From Dulcicalothrix desertica PCC 7102 (lineage in GTDB: Bacteria; Cyanobacteriota; Cyanobacteriia; Cyanobacteriales; Nostocaceae): a DNA stretch of 64,000 nt. The position numbers and the translations under genes were made by a program. How positions within the stretch are numbered: the first letter of the stretch is position 1; each line of letters begins with the position of its first letter. Positions 54,629-64,000 of this stretch are shown piece after piece. The stretch covers positions 40,360-104,359 of the forward strand of contig NZ_RSCL01000013.1 of the NCBI RefSeq assembly GCF_003991905.1. The letters are read 5' to 3'. The notes beneath the pieces are model-generated. The model saw only the letters and a list, made by a program, of their open reading frames with translations, was not told the origin of the DNA and searched no databases.

Positions 54629-55522
54629 ATATTACCGATTCGTGTTCCCTATTTTTTAGAAGAAAAGTTTGGTCCGTATGTAACTTTACCACTTCACAAA
54701 ATCAATGAATATGGATATGATAAAATAGTTACTGCTTGGGCATTAAACAAAGCTCTTACCTATGTATTTAGTAAAAATCAAAAAGGTAAATGGGTAGTAG
54801 CTATTACCACATTGGTCGATTTTGTAATTACTAGTAATAGCCCTGTTCAGGGGTGTATTGGCATAGATATTAATCCTGGGTCTATTGGTTGGTGTACTAC
54901 AAATCATCACGGTAATCCAATTGGCTGGGGAAAAATTAATTTAGATTTACATTCGTGTTCTACTGAACAAACAGAAGCGCGACTGGCTGTTGCCATTACG
55001 GAAATTACATCCAGAGCTTTGGCTACAAAAAAACCAATTGTGATTGAAAAATTAGATTTCTCCTCAAAAAAGAAACTTTTTTTACGTGGTCGTAAATATA
55101 ATCGCATGTTATCTGGGTTTGCTTATGCCAAGTTTTTTGAATTATTAAAATCTCGATGCCTAAAATTAGGTATTCAAGTCATAGAAGTCAGTCCTAAATA
55201 TTCCAGCCAGATTGGTGTTGTAAAATACATGCGTCGTTATGGCATGGGAAGTGATAGTTCTGCGGCTTTAGTCATAGCTCGTCGTGGAATGAGAATTTAT
55301 CATGAGCGGTTGCTGGCGAGATACGCCTTTCAGACTTCAGTACGCCCTGAAGCTCGTAAGCACGTCTTTGCACATTGGCAACGCTTTAATAAGTATTACT
55401 TGAAGGTAGGTTCTCGTAATGCTTGGTTCTCTTCACCTAATCTAACAGGTTCTACTAGTGATAGCTCAGTGAACACCGTTCGTACCATCAATAAGGTGGT
55501 TAAAAGGACGAGCAAAGCTTGA
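54629..55522 (+). pseudogene. 5'-truncated TnpB-like (RuvC nuclease) gene
   Basis: The frame is open from 54,629 (LPIRVPYFLEEKFGPYVTLP) to TGA at 55,522. It has a RuvC-I motif GIDINPGSIGW, RuvC-II IVIEKLDF and a RuvC-III-like SDSSAALVIARR. It resembles the cyanobacterial TnpB-related family of IS200/IS605 elements, but about half of the usual length is missing at the 5' end and the only start codon is a TTG at 54,812. No TnpA gene is nearby. No sequence like the normal N-terminus is seen between 54,269 and 54,628. Confidence 0.65.
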
Positions 55523-56096
55523 CTCTTGAGCAAGAGGGTCTAATTCTCTCCATTAGGCAGTGAAGGTGTGACTCCTTCAAGGGAGGAAAGATTGACTGCT
55601 ATCTTTCCGGTTGTCAATATTTATCCACTGGTGGATAGATATGGGTATACTTTTTTGAGCGGTTCTCTTAATTCCCCTTTGGTTCTAAAAATAAGCGAAC
55701 GCCCAGTAGTAAGTGACAGTGTTAAAACTAGTTTTACTTTTACTAAAGCACAACACTCTGCCAGTATCAATATGACTATAACAACTGCCATGCCAAAATT
55801 ACAATCGGTGCTTTTCTTAACCCATTAAAGAAATTCTGCCACAGCTTGTGGCAGAATTTGAATATCGACTAAACCGTGTTGAATTGTGCGACAATTAATA
55901 ATAAGCTGGTTGCGAACATTCAAACTGTTAAAAATATTACTTTGACAGGATACAACTCAACAAATAAAAAGTAGACCTAGATGAAATGATATCAGCTTCA
56001 AAATCATCCTTTTACTTAGAGTTGGCATACTATATTGAGTTTTAAATATAGGTGGATAAAACAAAATAAAGGGGAAATTAGAGTAACCTTTTTTAC
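55523..56096. other. Spacer with a hairpin-rich stretch and a YhcG fragment
   Basis: Directly after the TnpB-like stop, 55,523-55,590 contains inverted segments (GACTCTTGAGCAAGAGGGTC; CTTCAAGGGAG) that could fold. Between 55,828 and 55,880 the minus strand reads VDIQILPQAVAEFL, a piece like the YhcG protein's VDAQILPQLVAEIP. A palindrome CTGCCACAGCTTGTGGCAG is part of it. No intact gene seen. Confidence 0.4.
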
Positions 56097-58565
56097 TTAT
56101 TTTAATTCAGAACAAGAAAGAGGATGCAATATTATATGAGTTTGAGTTGCTTTCTCCACTAATTCTATATTCCCACGAGTATCAGCTATCCAACCTGAAG
56201 CTTCTATAATGGTCGGATAAGCTGTAATTAAGGAAGACAGGTTTATTTTCACATTGGTCTCTTCTCGTTTGACTGGAAATCTTACCCAAGCACTATCAGT
56301 AGTCATAACACGAGATGGTTCATATGGATGCGGGGGTAAACCTCCACGTCCAGTTACAGTAAAAGTATCGTTAAACTTAGAATTACCTGGAGTGCAAGCA
56401 TTAGATATTTGTCTCGAGGCATCAACAAAACGAATTGTAAGTTGCACTAAACCTTTACTAGAATTGACTAATGGTGTATTAATTTGCACCGTGCCATTGA
56501 GTTGAGGTGTTGATCCTCTAGCAGTAATTTGACTATCTGGAGAACCAAATATTGCACCCGTGTTAATTAGTACTTTTCCGCCCTGAAAATTTATCGAATT
56601 AGCATTGATCTGACTATTCTCAAATATACCTATAACACCAGCGTCAATTGTAATATTACCGCCAATACTATTATTTCCATTGGCTTCAGTGGTAATGCTG
56701 CTACCAGAACGCATTTGTAATAAATCTTTGACGTTTAGTTCAACATTACCACCGCTACTCGATGCGGTGGCGCTGGAAAAAGCACCTCTACTATCAATTT
56801 TGATAGAATTAGCATTAACTCGTAAAGTTCCGCCTCTACCTAAACCTTGATTGTTAACAGTCACCAAACCACCATCTTTTATATTCAAAATAGAAGTATT
56901 AACTGTTACATTCCCAGAAAAGCCACTAGGAATTGGTGGGAGTTTATAAGTTTGTTGAAACAACTTATCTCTAATCGACGCAGATGAAGCAACAGAACTA
57001 GGTGTAGACTTTGGATAAGTACCACTGACTTCTACATAATCTCTAGCATTGACGGTAACATCACCAGCACTACCAGTAGCTAAAGTAGAAGAATTTACTT
57101 CTCCTCCATCTCTAACTACTAAGCTAGATGTATTAATTGTGAGTTGTCCTGCATCTCCTGCACCAAAAGAGGCGACAGATATGGAACTTGGTATATATGT
57201 GCTGCTTTGTCCAATTAATACAATAGATTTAGAGTTAACTATTATATTTCCTGCGTTACCTTGACCAAGAGTTGCAGTTCCTATATTTCCTCCATTTAAA
57301 GCTGTTATTTGATTGGTCAGTACTGATATATCTCCCGCATTTCCAGAATTAAAAGCCCCAGAAGCAATAACACTAGATAAATACGGATTTGATGGTGTAA
57401 ATCCAATCAAGTCTAAAGAACTAGAGGCATTAACATTTATATTTCCTGCATGACCTGAGCCGAAAGAACGAGTAACTATTGCTGCTCCATTATTAATCTC
57501 TAGTTGCTTAGTTGAAACCGTTAGGTTTGAAGAGCTTCCACTGCCTGTAGTCTCACTGCTTAAACCTCCATTAAATTTTGAAGAAGGACTAATCCCACTC
57601 AGTTTTAAAGAACTCACAGTATTTACATTTATACTTCCTCCTTTTTGCGATTCCTGATTTTGAATAAATATTGATGAACCATCGGCTAAAGATACATTAT
57701 TACCCTGCACATTAATTGTGCCACCCCCACTCGCATCAACTAATGCTTGCTGTGATAAATGAATATCACCAAAATTTTTGACTCCTTGATAATTTAGAGC
57801 AAAACCTTGAGGAGTTGAAGTTAGATTAACTTGCCCGTTATTTACACTGCCTAATTCAATCTGCCCTTGTTCAGAGTATAAAGTAGCACCAAGTAAATCT
57901 ATATTCCCACCTACTAATGCTAAAGTATTTCCTGGTGACACTTGTAAACCATTTGTACTGCTACCTCTCATTAATGGAGAAAATATTGCTTGCTGGGTTG
58001 ACAAATTATATCCATTCCCCTGAACAACAATTGCTCCAGGATTAGTTCCAAACTGCAAACCAACAGGCGCCGTTATAGTGAGTAAAGATTTAGACTCAGT
58101 GTTAACAGCACTAAATTCAAAACCGTCGCCAAATTTGATACTGTTGGCGGATGTGGCAAGAAAAGAACCACCAATCTCTAGTTGAGCATTCTTACCAAAA
58201 ATAATACCATTGGGGTTCATGAGGAATAAGTTGGCACCCCCGTTAGTTTTGATTAAGCCATCAATATTAGAGATAGAATTTCCCGTAACTCGAACAATAA
58301 TGTTTTGAATATTTACAGCATTATTAAAGATGGCGCCATTACCGTAAAGTATAGAAAAATCTTTAAAGCTATGGAGCAGATTACTTGCAACAGTGCTTCC
58401 TCCTGTGATATTGAAAGTTTTATTGGACAGTGTGACTTGTGAATTATTTGGTAGAGTCGCATCTGGGGTAATTTGAGCAAGTACCGTACTTGGATACAAA
58501 GCAATTACATTGAAAAGTACAATTCCTAGATGCCACCAGTACAAATGCATGGATACCCCAGACAT
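56097..58565 (-). CDS. Two-partner-secretion exoprotein (filamentous haemagglutinin N-terminal domain)
   Basis: A signal peptide (about 1-30, ending TVLAQ) precedes the TPS domain: NIQNIIVRVTGNSISNIDGL, and ANLFLMNPNGIIFGKNAQLE is the family hallmark. A beta-helix of GGxxxxN-type repeats follows to about residue 720. The short C-terminal domain contains SACTP- and RGGLPPHPYEP-like segments typical of cyanobacterial members. It is exported by a ShlB/FhaC-type outer-membrane partner, which is not in the window. 822 residues. Confidence 0.9.
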   Translation of the reverse strand: MSGVSMHLYWWHLGIVLFNVIALYPSTVLAQITPDATLPNNSQVTLSNKTFNITGGSTVASNLLHSFKDFSILYGNGAIFNNAVNIQNIIVRVTGNSISNIDGLIKTNGGANLFLMNPNGIIFGKNAQLEIGGSFLATSANSIKFGDGFEFSAVNTESKSLLTITAPVGLQFGTNPGAIVVQGNGYNLSTQQAIFSPLMRGSSTNGLQVSPGNTLALVGGNIDLLGATLYSEQGQIELGSVNNGQVNLTSTPQGFALNYQGVKNFGDIHLSQQALVDASGGGTINVQGNNVSLADGSSIFIQNQESQKGGSINVNTVSSLKLSGISPSSKFNGGLSSETTGSGSSSNLTVSTKQLEINNGAAIVTRSFGSGHAGNINVNASSSLDLIGFTPSNPYLSSVIASGAFNSGNAGDISVLTNQITALNGGNIGTATLGQGNAGNIIVNSKSIVLIGQSSTYIPSSISVASFGAGDAGQLTINTSSLVVRDGGEVNSSTLATGSAGDVTVNARDYVEVSGTYPKSTPSSVASSASIRDKLFQQTYKLPPIPSGFSGNVTVNTSILNIKDGGLVTVNNQGLGRGGTLRVNANSIKIDSRGAFSSATASSSGGNVELNVKDLLQMRSGSSITTEANGNNSIGGNITIDAGVIGIFENSQINANSINFQGGKVLINTGAIFGSPDSQITARGSTPQLNGTVQINTPLVNSSKGLVQLTIRFVDASRQISNACTPGNSKFNDTFTVTGRGGLPPHPYEPSRVMTTDSAWVRFPVKREETNVKINLSSLITAYPTIIEASGWIADTRGNIELVEKATQTHIILHPLSCSELK

Positions 58566-58702
58566 TTTAGTCTCCTATTAAAAAATTAATAAGTTTAAAT
58601 TATCATTAATTTTGCTGGATAAAAATAGAAGATACAAACGTTTTATATTGGCGCCTTTTTACCAAAGTTTATAAGTATGGCTATATACAGGCGCCAAAAG
58701 TT

Positions 58703-59053
58703 TTAATTACTTGGAGTTTTAGCTTTTTTAAAAATGCATTTTACTGACACATGTCCACTACTGGAGTAGGTGCAAGTTGTACAACGGTTAGTTCCATTTT
58801 CTCCTTGCTCATTTGTGCCAGGTGCATTAGTAGTTTCACAAGTTTTCTTTTCAGTCCCACCACCCGAAGGCGCCGTAATTGGTAGGTTAGAACTAGGTGT
58901 TACTGGGCGTGAACTAATTAACGTTGTGTGAACACCATCGTTACAATTTTTAGATATAACTTCTGAAGTGGGTCGTGCAGCTATTGCTGTGGTGGAAACT
59001 AGCGCGGTTGCTAGAATTGTCATACTTAACGTAGCGTAAATACGATTTATCAT
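58703..59053 (-). CDS. Small secreted protein with five cysteines
   Basis: Starting at the ATG at 59,053 gives a clean signal peptide (INRIYATLSMTILATALVSTTAIA) before a Thr/Ser/Pro-rich mature part with Cys in SKNCND, KKTCETT, NRCTTCTY and VKCIF. A longer reading from 59,113 is less likely because the signal peptide would begin late. Function unknown; it may be linked to the exoprotein encoded next on the same strand. Confidence 0.6.
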   Translation of the reverse strand: MINRIYATLSMTILATALVSTTAIAARPTSEVISKNCNDGVHTTLISSRPVTPSSNLPITAPSGGGTEKKTCETTNAPGTNEQGENGTNRCTTCTYSSSGHVSVKCIFKKAKTPSN

Positions 59054-59232
59054 AATGCTTAGTTTTGATGCGTTGTAGTAAGTTGTTGTGGGGGTTTGGT
59101 TTAACCCTTTCATTCGTTGTTATGTCTGAGTTGTATTTTTTATGCACCAAAAACTTCTATTCGGAGGCGCCTCATCATATTTATCCTTATGTATACACGG
59201 CGCCAACCTACCGAAAATGTTCAATGGAAATA

Positions 59233-59265
59233 CGTTGGGTTACGCAAAGCTTTTACCCAACCTAC
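59233..59265. repeat. Inverted repeat GTTGGGTTACGCAAAGC ... ACCCAACCTAC
   Basis: A short palindromic repeat of a type recurrent in cyanobacteria. It lies in the 59,054-59,516 spacer, which also contains two GGCGCC sites and a small hairpin (TATCAAGTTATTTGATA near 59,361) but no recognised gene. Confidence 0.55.
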
Positions 59266-59516
59266 AGTTATCCGTTGCCATTTTCATGTCACAAATAAAA
59301 ATGTTGTGGGCACTACTGGCGAATTAGGTGCGTCAGGGTTAGTAGTTTGCCTTCTTTTGTTGTATCAAGTTATTTGATACACCACGGATAGCGCACGGTA
59401 TGGCATAAAGAGAAGCATTGCCAATTGCTCGTGGGAGTAAACATACATTAACTGTAAACTATATGGCGAGTAGATTCCATCACAAAAATATGCGATGGCG
59501 TGCGTGGGTAACTAAC

Positions 59517-60971
59517 ATGTCATTCAAATCAATAAAACTTAGTTCGATTTTTCTTCTTAGGTTGAAGCTGAAGTCAATTGTACCAATTTTGTTTCTATTG
59601 ACTTTTGTTGGAGTAATAATACTAGATACTTTTGCTCCTGCGTTGGCGCAATTTCCGGCGCCTATGCCAATTCCGCCACAACCACAGTTTCCGACACCAC
59701 AACCAATTCCACCACAACCGCAATTTCCTCAACCCGTTCCAATACCTATTCCAATACCTCAAACTCAGCCGTTTCCACCTGCTGAAACTGATGGGTTTCC
59801 ACAACCTGTTCCTGTACCGCAACCTGTACCACAGCCACAACCCGTTCCCCAACCAATTCCTCAACCAGTACCACAACCTGTTCAAAGAGTACAACGACCA
59901 GGGCAGCAAATCCGGGGTGTGTGGATGACTAATAATGACCTTGATATTTTAAGGGATAGGACTAAAGTTGGCGAAGCGATGGATAAACTACGTAAATTAA
60001 ACTTTAATACTGTTTATCCGGTTGTTTGGAATTCTGGATATGTAATGTACCCAAGCGAAGTTGCACAACGCGCTGAAATTCAGCCATTTGTATATAGGGG
60101 TACAGAAGGGCACGATATTATTGCGGATGTAATTAATCAAGCGCATCGTCGTGGGTTACTGGCTATTCCTTGGTTTGAATTTGGTTTTATGGCGCCTGAA
60201 ACTTCAGAGTTAGCTTTAAACCATCCCGAATGGTTAACACGAAAACGCGATGGAAGCCAAACGTCAATTAGTGCAGCAGGTGAGGTGGCATGGCTCAACC
60301 CCTTCCACCCAGAAGTACAAAAGTTTATTAGTGACCTCGTGTTAGAAATCGTAACTAAGTATGATGCCGATGGTATCCAGTTCGATGACCACATGAGTTT
60401 GCCTCACGAATTTGGTTACGATAGATATACAATATCTTTGTATACTCAAGAGACTGGAAAAGCTCCTCCATCTAACCCTCAAGACCAAGCGTGGATGCGT
60501 TGGCGTGCAGATAAAATTACCGCTTTTATGCTGCAACTTAACCAAGCAGTAAAAGCGCGCAAACCAAACGCGATTGTTTCAGTTTCGCCCAATTATTACA
60601 ACTTTGCCTACAAGTTCCAACTTCAAGACTGGTTGAACTGGGTAAGGTTAAATATTGTTGACGAGTTGGTAATGCAAGTCTATCGTGACGATTTAGGTTC
60701 GTTTACTTCTAAAATTACCCGTCCAGAAATTGTAGAAACCCAACAACTAAATATACCAACAGGTATTGGGATTATGGCAGGATTACGGACGCGGCGAATT
60801 CCAATGCAGCAAATTAAGTCACAAGTACAAGCCGCACAGCAACGTGGTTTGGGTGTCGCCTTTTTCTACTATGAAAGTTTATGGGATACTGGCCCCGAAG
60901 ACCCTGGTCAACGACAACAAGGTTTTCAGGCAGTTTTCCCATCCCCAGCACTGCGCGCAAGGGCTGATTAG
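59517..60971 (+). CDS. GHL10-type glycoside hydrolase-like secreted protein
   Basis: N-terminal basic stretch and hydrophobic helix (SIVPILFLLTFVGVIILDTF) export or anchor the protein, followed by a Pro/Gln-rich linker (about 45-125; repeats of PQPVPQPQP). The rest is a GHL10 (DUF187) TIM barrel: RGVWMTNNDLDILRDRTKVG, FNTVYPVVWNSG, GIQFDDHMSLP (likely acid pair), NAIVSVSPNYYNFAY, QVYRDDL. It probably acts on cell-wall or exopolysaccharide glycans. The ATG at 59,517 gives the best signal; in-frame upstream starts (59,418, 59,463) cannot be excluded. Confidence 0.85.
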   Translation: MSFKSIKLSSIFLLRLKLKSIVPILFLLTFVGVIILDTFAPALAQFPAPMPIPPQPQFPTPQPIPPQPQFPQPVPIPIPIPQTQPFPPAETDGFPQPVPVPQPVPQPQPVPQPIPQPVPQPVQRVQRPGQQIRGVWMTNNDLDILRDRTKVGEAMDKLRKLNFNTVYPVVWNSGYVMYPSEVAQRAEIQPFVYRGTEGHDIIADVINQAHRRGLLAIPWFEFGFMAPETSELALNHPEWLTRKRDGSQTSISAAGEVAWLNPFHPEVQKFISDLVLEIVTKYDADGIQFDDHMSLPHEFGYDRYTISLYTQETGKAPPSNPQDQAWMRWRADKITAFMLQLNQAVKARKPNAIVSVSPNYYNFAYKFQLQDWLNWVRLNIVDELVMQVYRDDLGSFTSKITRPEIVETQQLNIPTGIGIMAGLRTRRIPMQQIKSQVQAAQQRGLGVAFFYYESLWDTGPEDPGQRQQGFQAVFPSPALRARAD

Positions 60972-61014
60972 CAGATTTATCAATACTCTTCTGCTTCAAA
61001 TACAAAAATACTAT

Positions 61015-61043
61015 ATGTGGCACAGGCATCCTGCCTGTGCAGT
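61015..61043. repeat. REP-like half unit
   Basis: TGTGGCACAGGCATCCTGCC plus TGTGCAGTC, a divergent member of the CTTGTGGAATGGGCATCC family. Confidence 0.55.
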
Positions 61044-61140
61044 CAATCCAACACTAAAATACAGGTAAATTATGTTACTACAGAAACACGTGCAGAGAAG
61101 CCTAATAGGGTTCTTAGAAAAGCTGCCTACATTGCGAAAT

Positions 61141-61179
61141 TCCTAGAGGATAAATCAACTTTCAAAATATCCTCTAGGA
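61141..61179. terminator. Hairpin between convergent genes
   Basis: Perfect 12-bp stem TCCTAGAGGATA / TATCCTCTAGGA with a 15-base loop, between the GHL10 gene and the aldo/keto reductase gene, which converge. Probably a two-way terminator. Confidence 0.65.
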
Positions 61180-61220
61180 AAACTAGCTATATTATATATA
61201 AATGACGATTATTATCATTA

Positions 61221-62213
<993 letters not shown>

Positions 62214-62215
62214 AT

Positions 62216-63196
62216 TTACTTCCTCAAATTAAAACGACGAATAAAGAAGCGACTTGGAACATTTTTCTCTTGTCCCGGTAGAAGACGATGGCGAATGCGT
62301 GACTCTGTAACCAAAACATCATTACCAGCAACAGTCAAATTGACTGGTGATTCCATATTTGCTGCTATAGTTTCTATTGACCGAGGTGTATTTGTGGGTG
62401 AAAGCACATCAATACTAAGTAGGCGCCCGTTACCGCTTGTTACACTACCTTCAGTTACAAGTAGTTTTCCATCTGGAGCAAATTGCATTCCATCAGGGTT
62501 TTCAAGTTTGCGTGTTAGAGATATTTTTTCAACAGCAACTCCAAATGGTTGAGGTGTAATTTTAAAAAGCTCTCCAGTAGAGAACAGACCCACAATGACT
62601 ACACCATCTGGTCTGCGAGCAATACCAGCAAGTCCTATTTGCTTAGAATTAAATAGTGGATTTTCTGCCCAAACTTGTAACTTACTTGTTCCAGGCGCCA
62701 GATAATGAATACGAGGACGTGAACTGTCGGTAAGATAAACACCACCATTATCATCAAGCGCTATATCATTCCCAAAACCACTATCAGGCATTTGAATAAC
62801 ACGCAGTACTTTACCTGTACGGGTATCAATTGCAAAAATGCGGTGTGGGCGCCTAACTGTTTCACCCTTGGAGTTCTTAATTCCAAGAAAATCAGAAGAA
62901 GCTCCCCAAAGAATTTCTCGTTGCTCATCAAGCCGTAAACTATTAGCAGCAAAGATTTCACTACTTCCTGGGAAGAAAGTCTCGCTTTTACCTTGGGAGT
63001 TAATACGCAGTATTTGACCGCTTGTCACAGAACCAACATATAACATTCCTTTAGAAGAGCGCGCGATTCCATTTGGATATTGAAAATTAGCAGGCAATTC
63101 AATCGGAGCTTTAACATTGGAATTTTGGGCGACTGTTTCTATTGAGGTGAAAAGAAATACTGTTAAGATAGCTGGAGAAAAAAACTTCTGCATCAT
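62216..63196 (-). CDS. Secreted SMP-30/gluconolactonase-like beta-propeller
   Basis: A signal peptide (about 1-23, ending TVAQ) is followed by a six-bladed propeller with repeated motifs [63 protein letters not shown]. The family hydrolyses sugar lactones, but substrates vary. The ATG (ATGATG) overlaps the stop of the preceding oxidoreductase reading frame, indicating translational coupling in an operon with it and the aldo/keto reductase. Confidence 0.82.
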   Translation of the reverse strand: MMQKFFSPAILTVFLFTSIETVAQNSNVKAPIELPANFQYPNGIARSSKGMLYVGSVTSGQILRINSQGKSETFFPGSSEIFAANSLRLDEQREILWGASSDFLGIKNSKGETVRRPHRIFAIDTRTGKVLRVIQMPDSGFGNDIALDDNGGVYLTDSSRPRIHYLAPGTSKLQVWAENPLFNSKQIGLAGIARRPDGVVIVGLFSTGELFKITPQPFGVAVEKISLTRKLENPDGMQFAPDGKLLVTEGSVTSGNGRLLSIDVLSPTNTPRSIETIAANMESPVNLTVAGNDVLVTESRIRHRLLPGQEKNVPSRFFIRRFNLRK

Positions 63197-64000
63197 AATA
63201 TAAAATCTGAAAGCTTAATCACTACTTTACCAAAATGTTTACCATTGTCTAAATATTCAAATGCAGCTTGAGTCTGTTGTAAGGTGAAAACTTTATCATC
63301 ACAGGATGAATATTATAAGCTTCAATTGCTTGATTCATGGCTATAAAATCATTGGTTGAACCTACTTCCATTCCTTTAATCGTAGCTTGCTGATGTAATA
63401 GTGCTAAGGTATTAATACTAGTCTCAAAGCCATCAAGTAAACCCACTACCGAAATATGACCACCCATCCGCAGTACATTAAGTGATTTTTGTAGATTGCT
63501 ACCGCCAACGGTTTCGACAACTATATCTACACCTTTTCCATCTGTATATTTATAAATAATGTTTTCCCAATCGGGTGTAGTTTTATAGTTTATGGTAAAG
63601 TAGGCGCCTAAGTTTTTTGTTCTTTCAAGCTTTTCATCACTGCTTGATGTAATAATTGCTTTGGCACCTAAAGCTTTTACAAATTGCAGTGCAAAAATCG
63701 ACACTCCACCTGTACCATGTAGCAAAACTGTATCACCTGCTTGAAGGTTGCCGTATTTGAGTGCATTCCACGCTGTTAAACCAGCAATTGGTAATGCAGA
63801 TGCTTCTACAAGTGAAAGGTTAACAGGTATTTTGATTAATTGGTTAACTTGAAATATTTTATACTCGCTCAATTGCCCTGCGACATTACCTAATCCTTGA
63901 CGAGCCAAGTAATCAGTGGTTTGACTAGTAGGTTTATCACTTATCCAATTTGGTATAAAAGTTGTTGCTACTTTATCACCTGGTTGAAATTCTGTGACAT
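63193..64000 (-). pseudogene. MDR-type (quinone oxidoreductase/alcohol dehydrogenase-like) gene, frameshifted, 5' end outside window
   Basis: The frame enters from the right edge (VTEFQPGDKVATTFIPNWIS) and continues through ASALPIAGLTAWNALKYGNL, LLHGTGGVSIFALQFVKALG and VETVGGSNLQKSLNVLRMGG, a normal MDR nucleotide-binding domain. Near 63,300 one base appears to be missing: the in-frame end is short (stop at 63,249), whereas the next frame gives [34 protein letters not shown] and a stop at 63,193 overlapping the next gene's ATG. A single-base deletion or sequencing error is likely. Confidence 0.8.

Noticed and set aside
55568-55828. 86-codon frame after the TnpB-like gene
   Set aside because: No motif, poor start context, overlaps foldable sequence and repeat debris.

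Overview
The window reads as chromosomal DNA of a filamentous (Nostocales-type) cyanobacterium. The evidence is a CYP110-like P450, a DUF1822/sigma-like pair, GHL10 glycosyl hydrolase, a cyanobacterial RRM protein, cyanobacterial repeat families (PPNPPL-coding GC palindromes, GGCAGAGGGCAG runs, ACCACAGA-type runs) and AT-rich spacers. The sequence is dense with the palindrome GGCGCC (about 90-100 copies by eye, a few expected), while the usual cyanobacterial HIP1 octamer is almost absent.

Layout. 1-3.3 kb: two tandem Asn/Gly-rich NPF-repeat proteins, the second ending in a YadA-head-like repeat array, then small proteins. 3.3-13.1 kb: ABC-F ATPase, a repeat-filled spacer, a truncated AraC regulator, a decayed MNT/HEPN toxin pair, an APH-like kinase divergent from a TetR regulator, a DsbA-like oxidoreductase, and a MocR regulator next to a GNAT acetyltransferase and a PNPOx-like flavoprotein. 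13.1-21.2 kb: a chaperone-usher pilus operon (pilin, chaperone, usher) downstream of a NarX/NarL-type two-component pair. 21.2-29.2 kb: a complete P450 plus two decayed P450 copies, an RRM protein, a TIGR04255-containing three-gene module and a Coq4-like protein. 29.4-31.0 kb: a sigma-like gene and a broken DUF1822 gene.

31.5-55.5 kb is an accessory, defence-like island. Its core is a two-gene operon: a caspase fused to an alpha/beta-hydrolase, then a caspase-nSTAND NTPase-WD40 protein. It also holds a reverse-transcriptase remnant, an excisionase-type antitoxin split by an ISKra4-like element that itself carries a 126-bp MITE, a PIN toxin pair, an AAA ATPase/PD-(D/E)XK protein, a membrane HEAT-NACHT protein, a YhcG-type nuclease and a truncated TnpB-like gene. 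56-64 kb: a two-partner-secretion exoprotein, a small Cys-containing secreted protein, a GHL10 hydrolase, and a coupled set of a frameshifted MDR oxidoreductase, an SMP-30-like propeller and an aldo/keto reductase.

Gene decay is a strong theme: at least ten broken genes are readable. The best candidate for an undescribed system is the caspase-hydrolase / caspase-STAND-WD40 operon at 31,532-39,752. Its architecture suggests a sensor-protease plus lipase-type effector acting in regulated cell death or phage defence; that role is inference.
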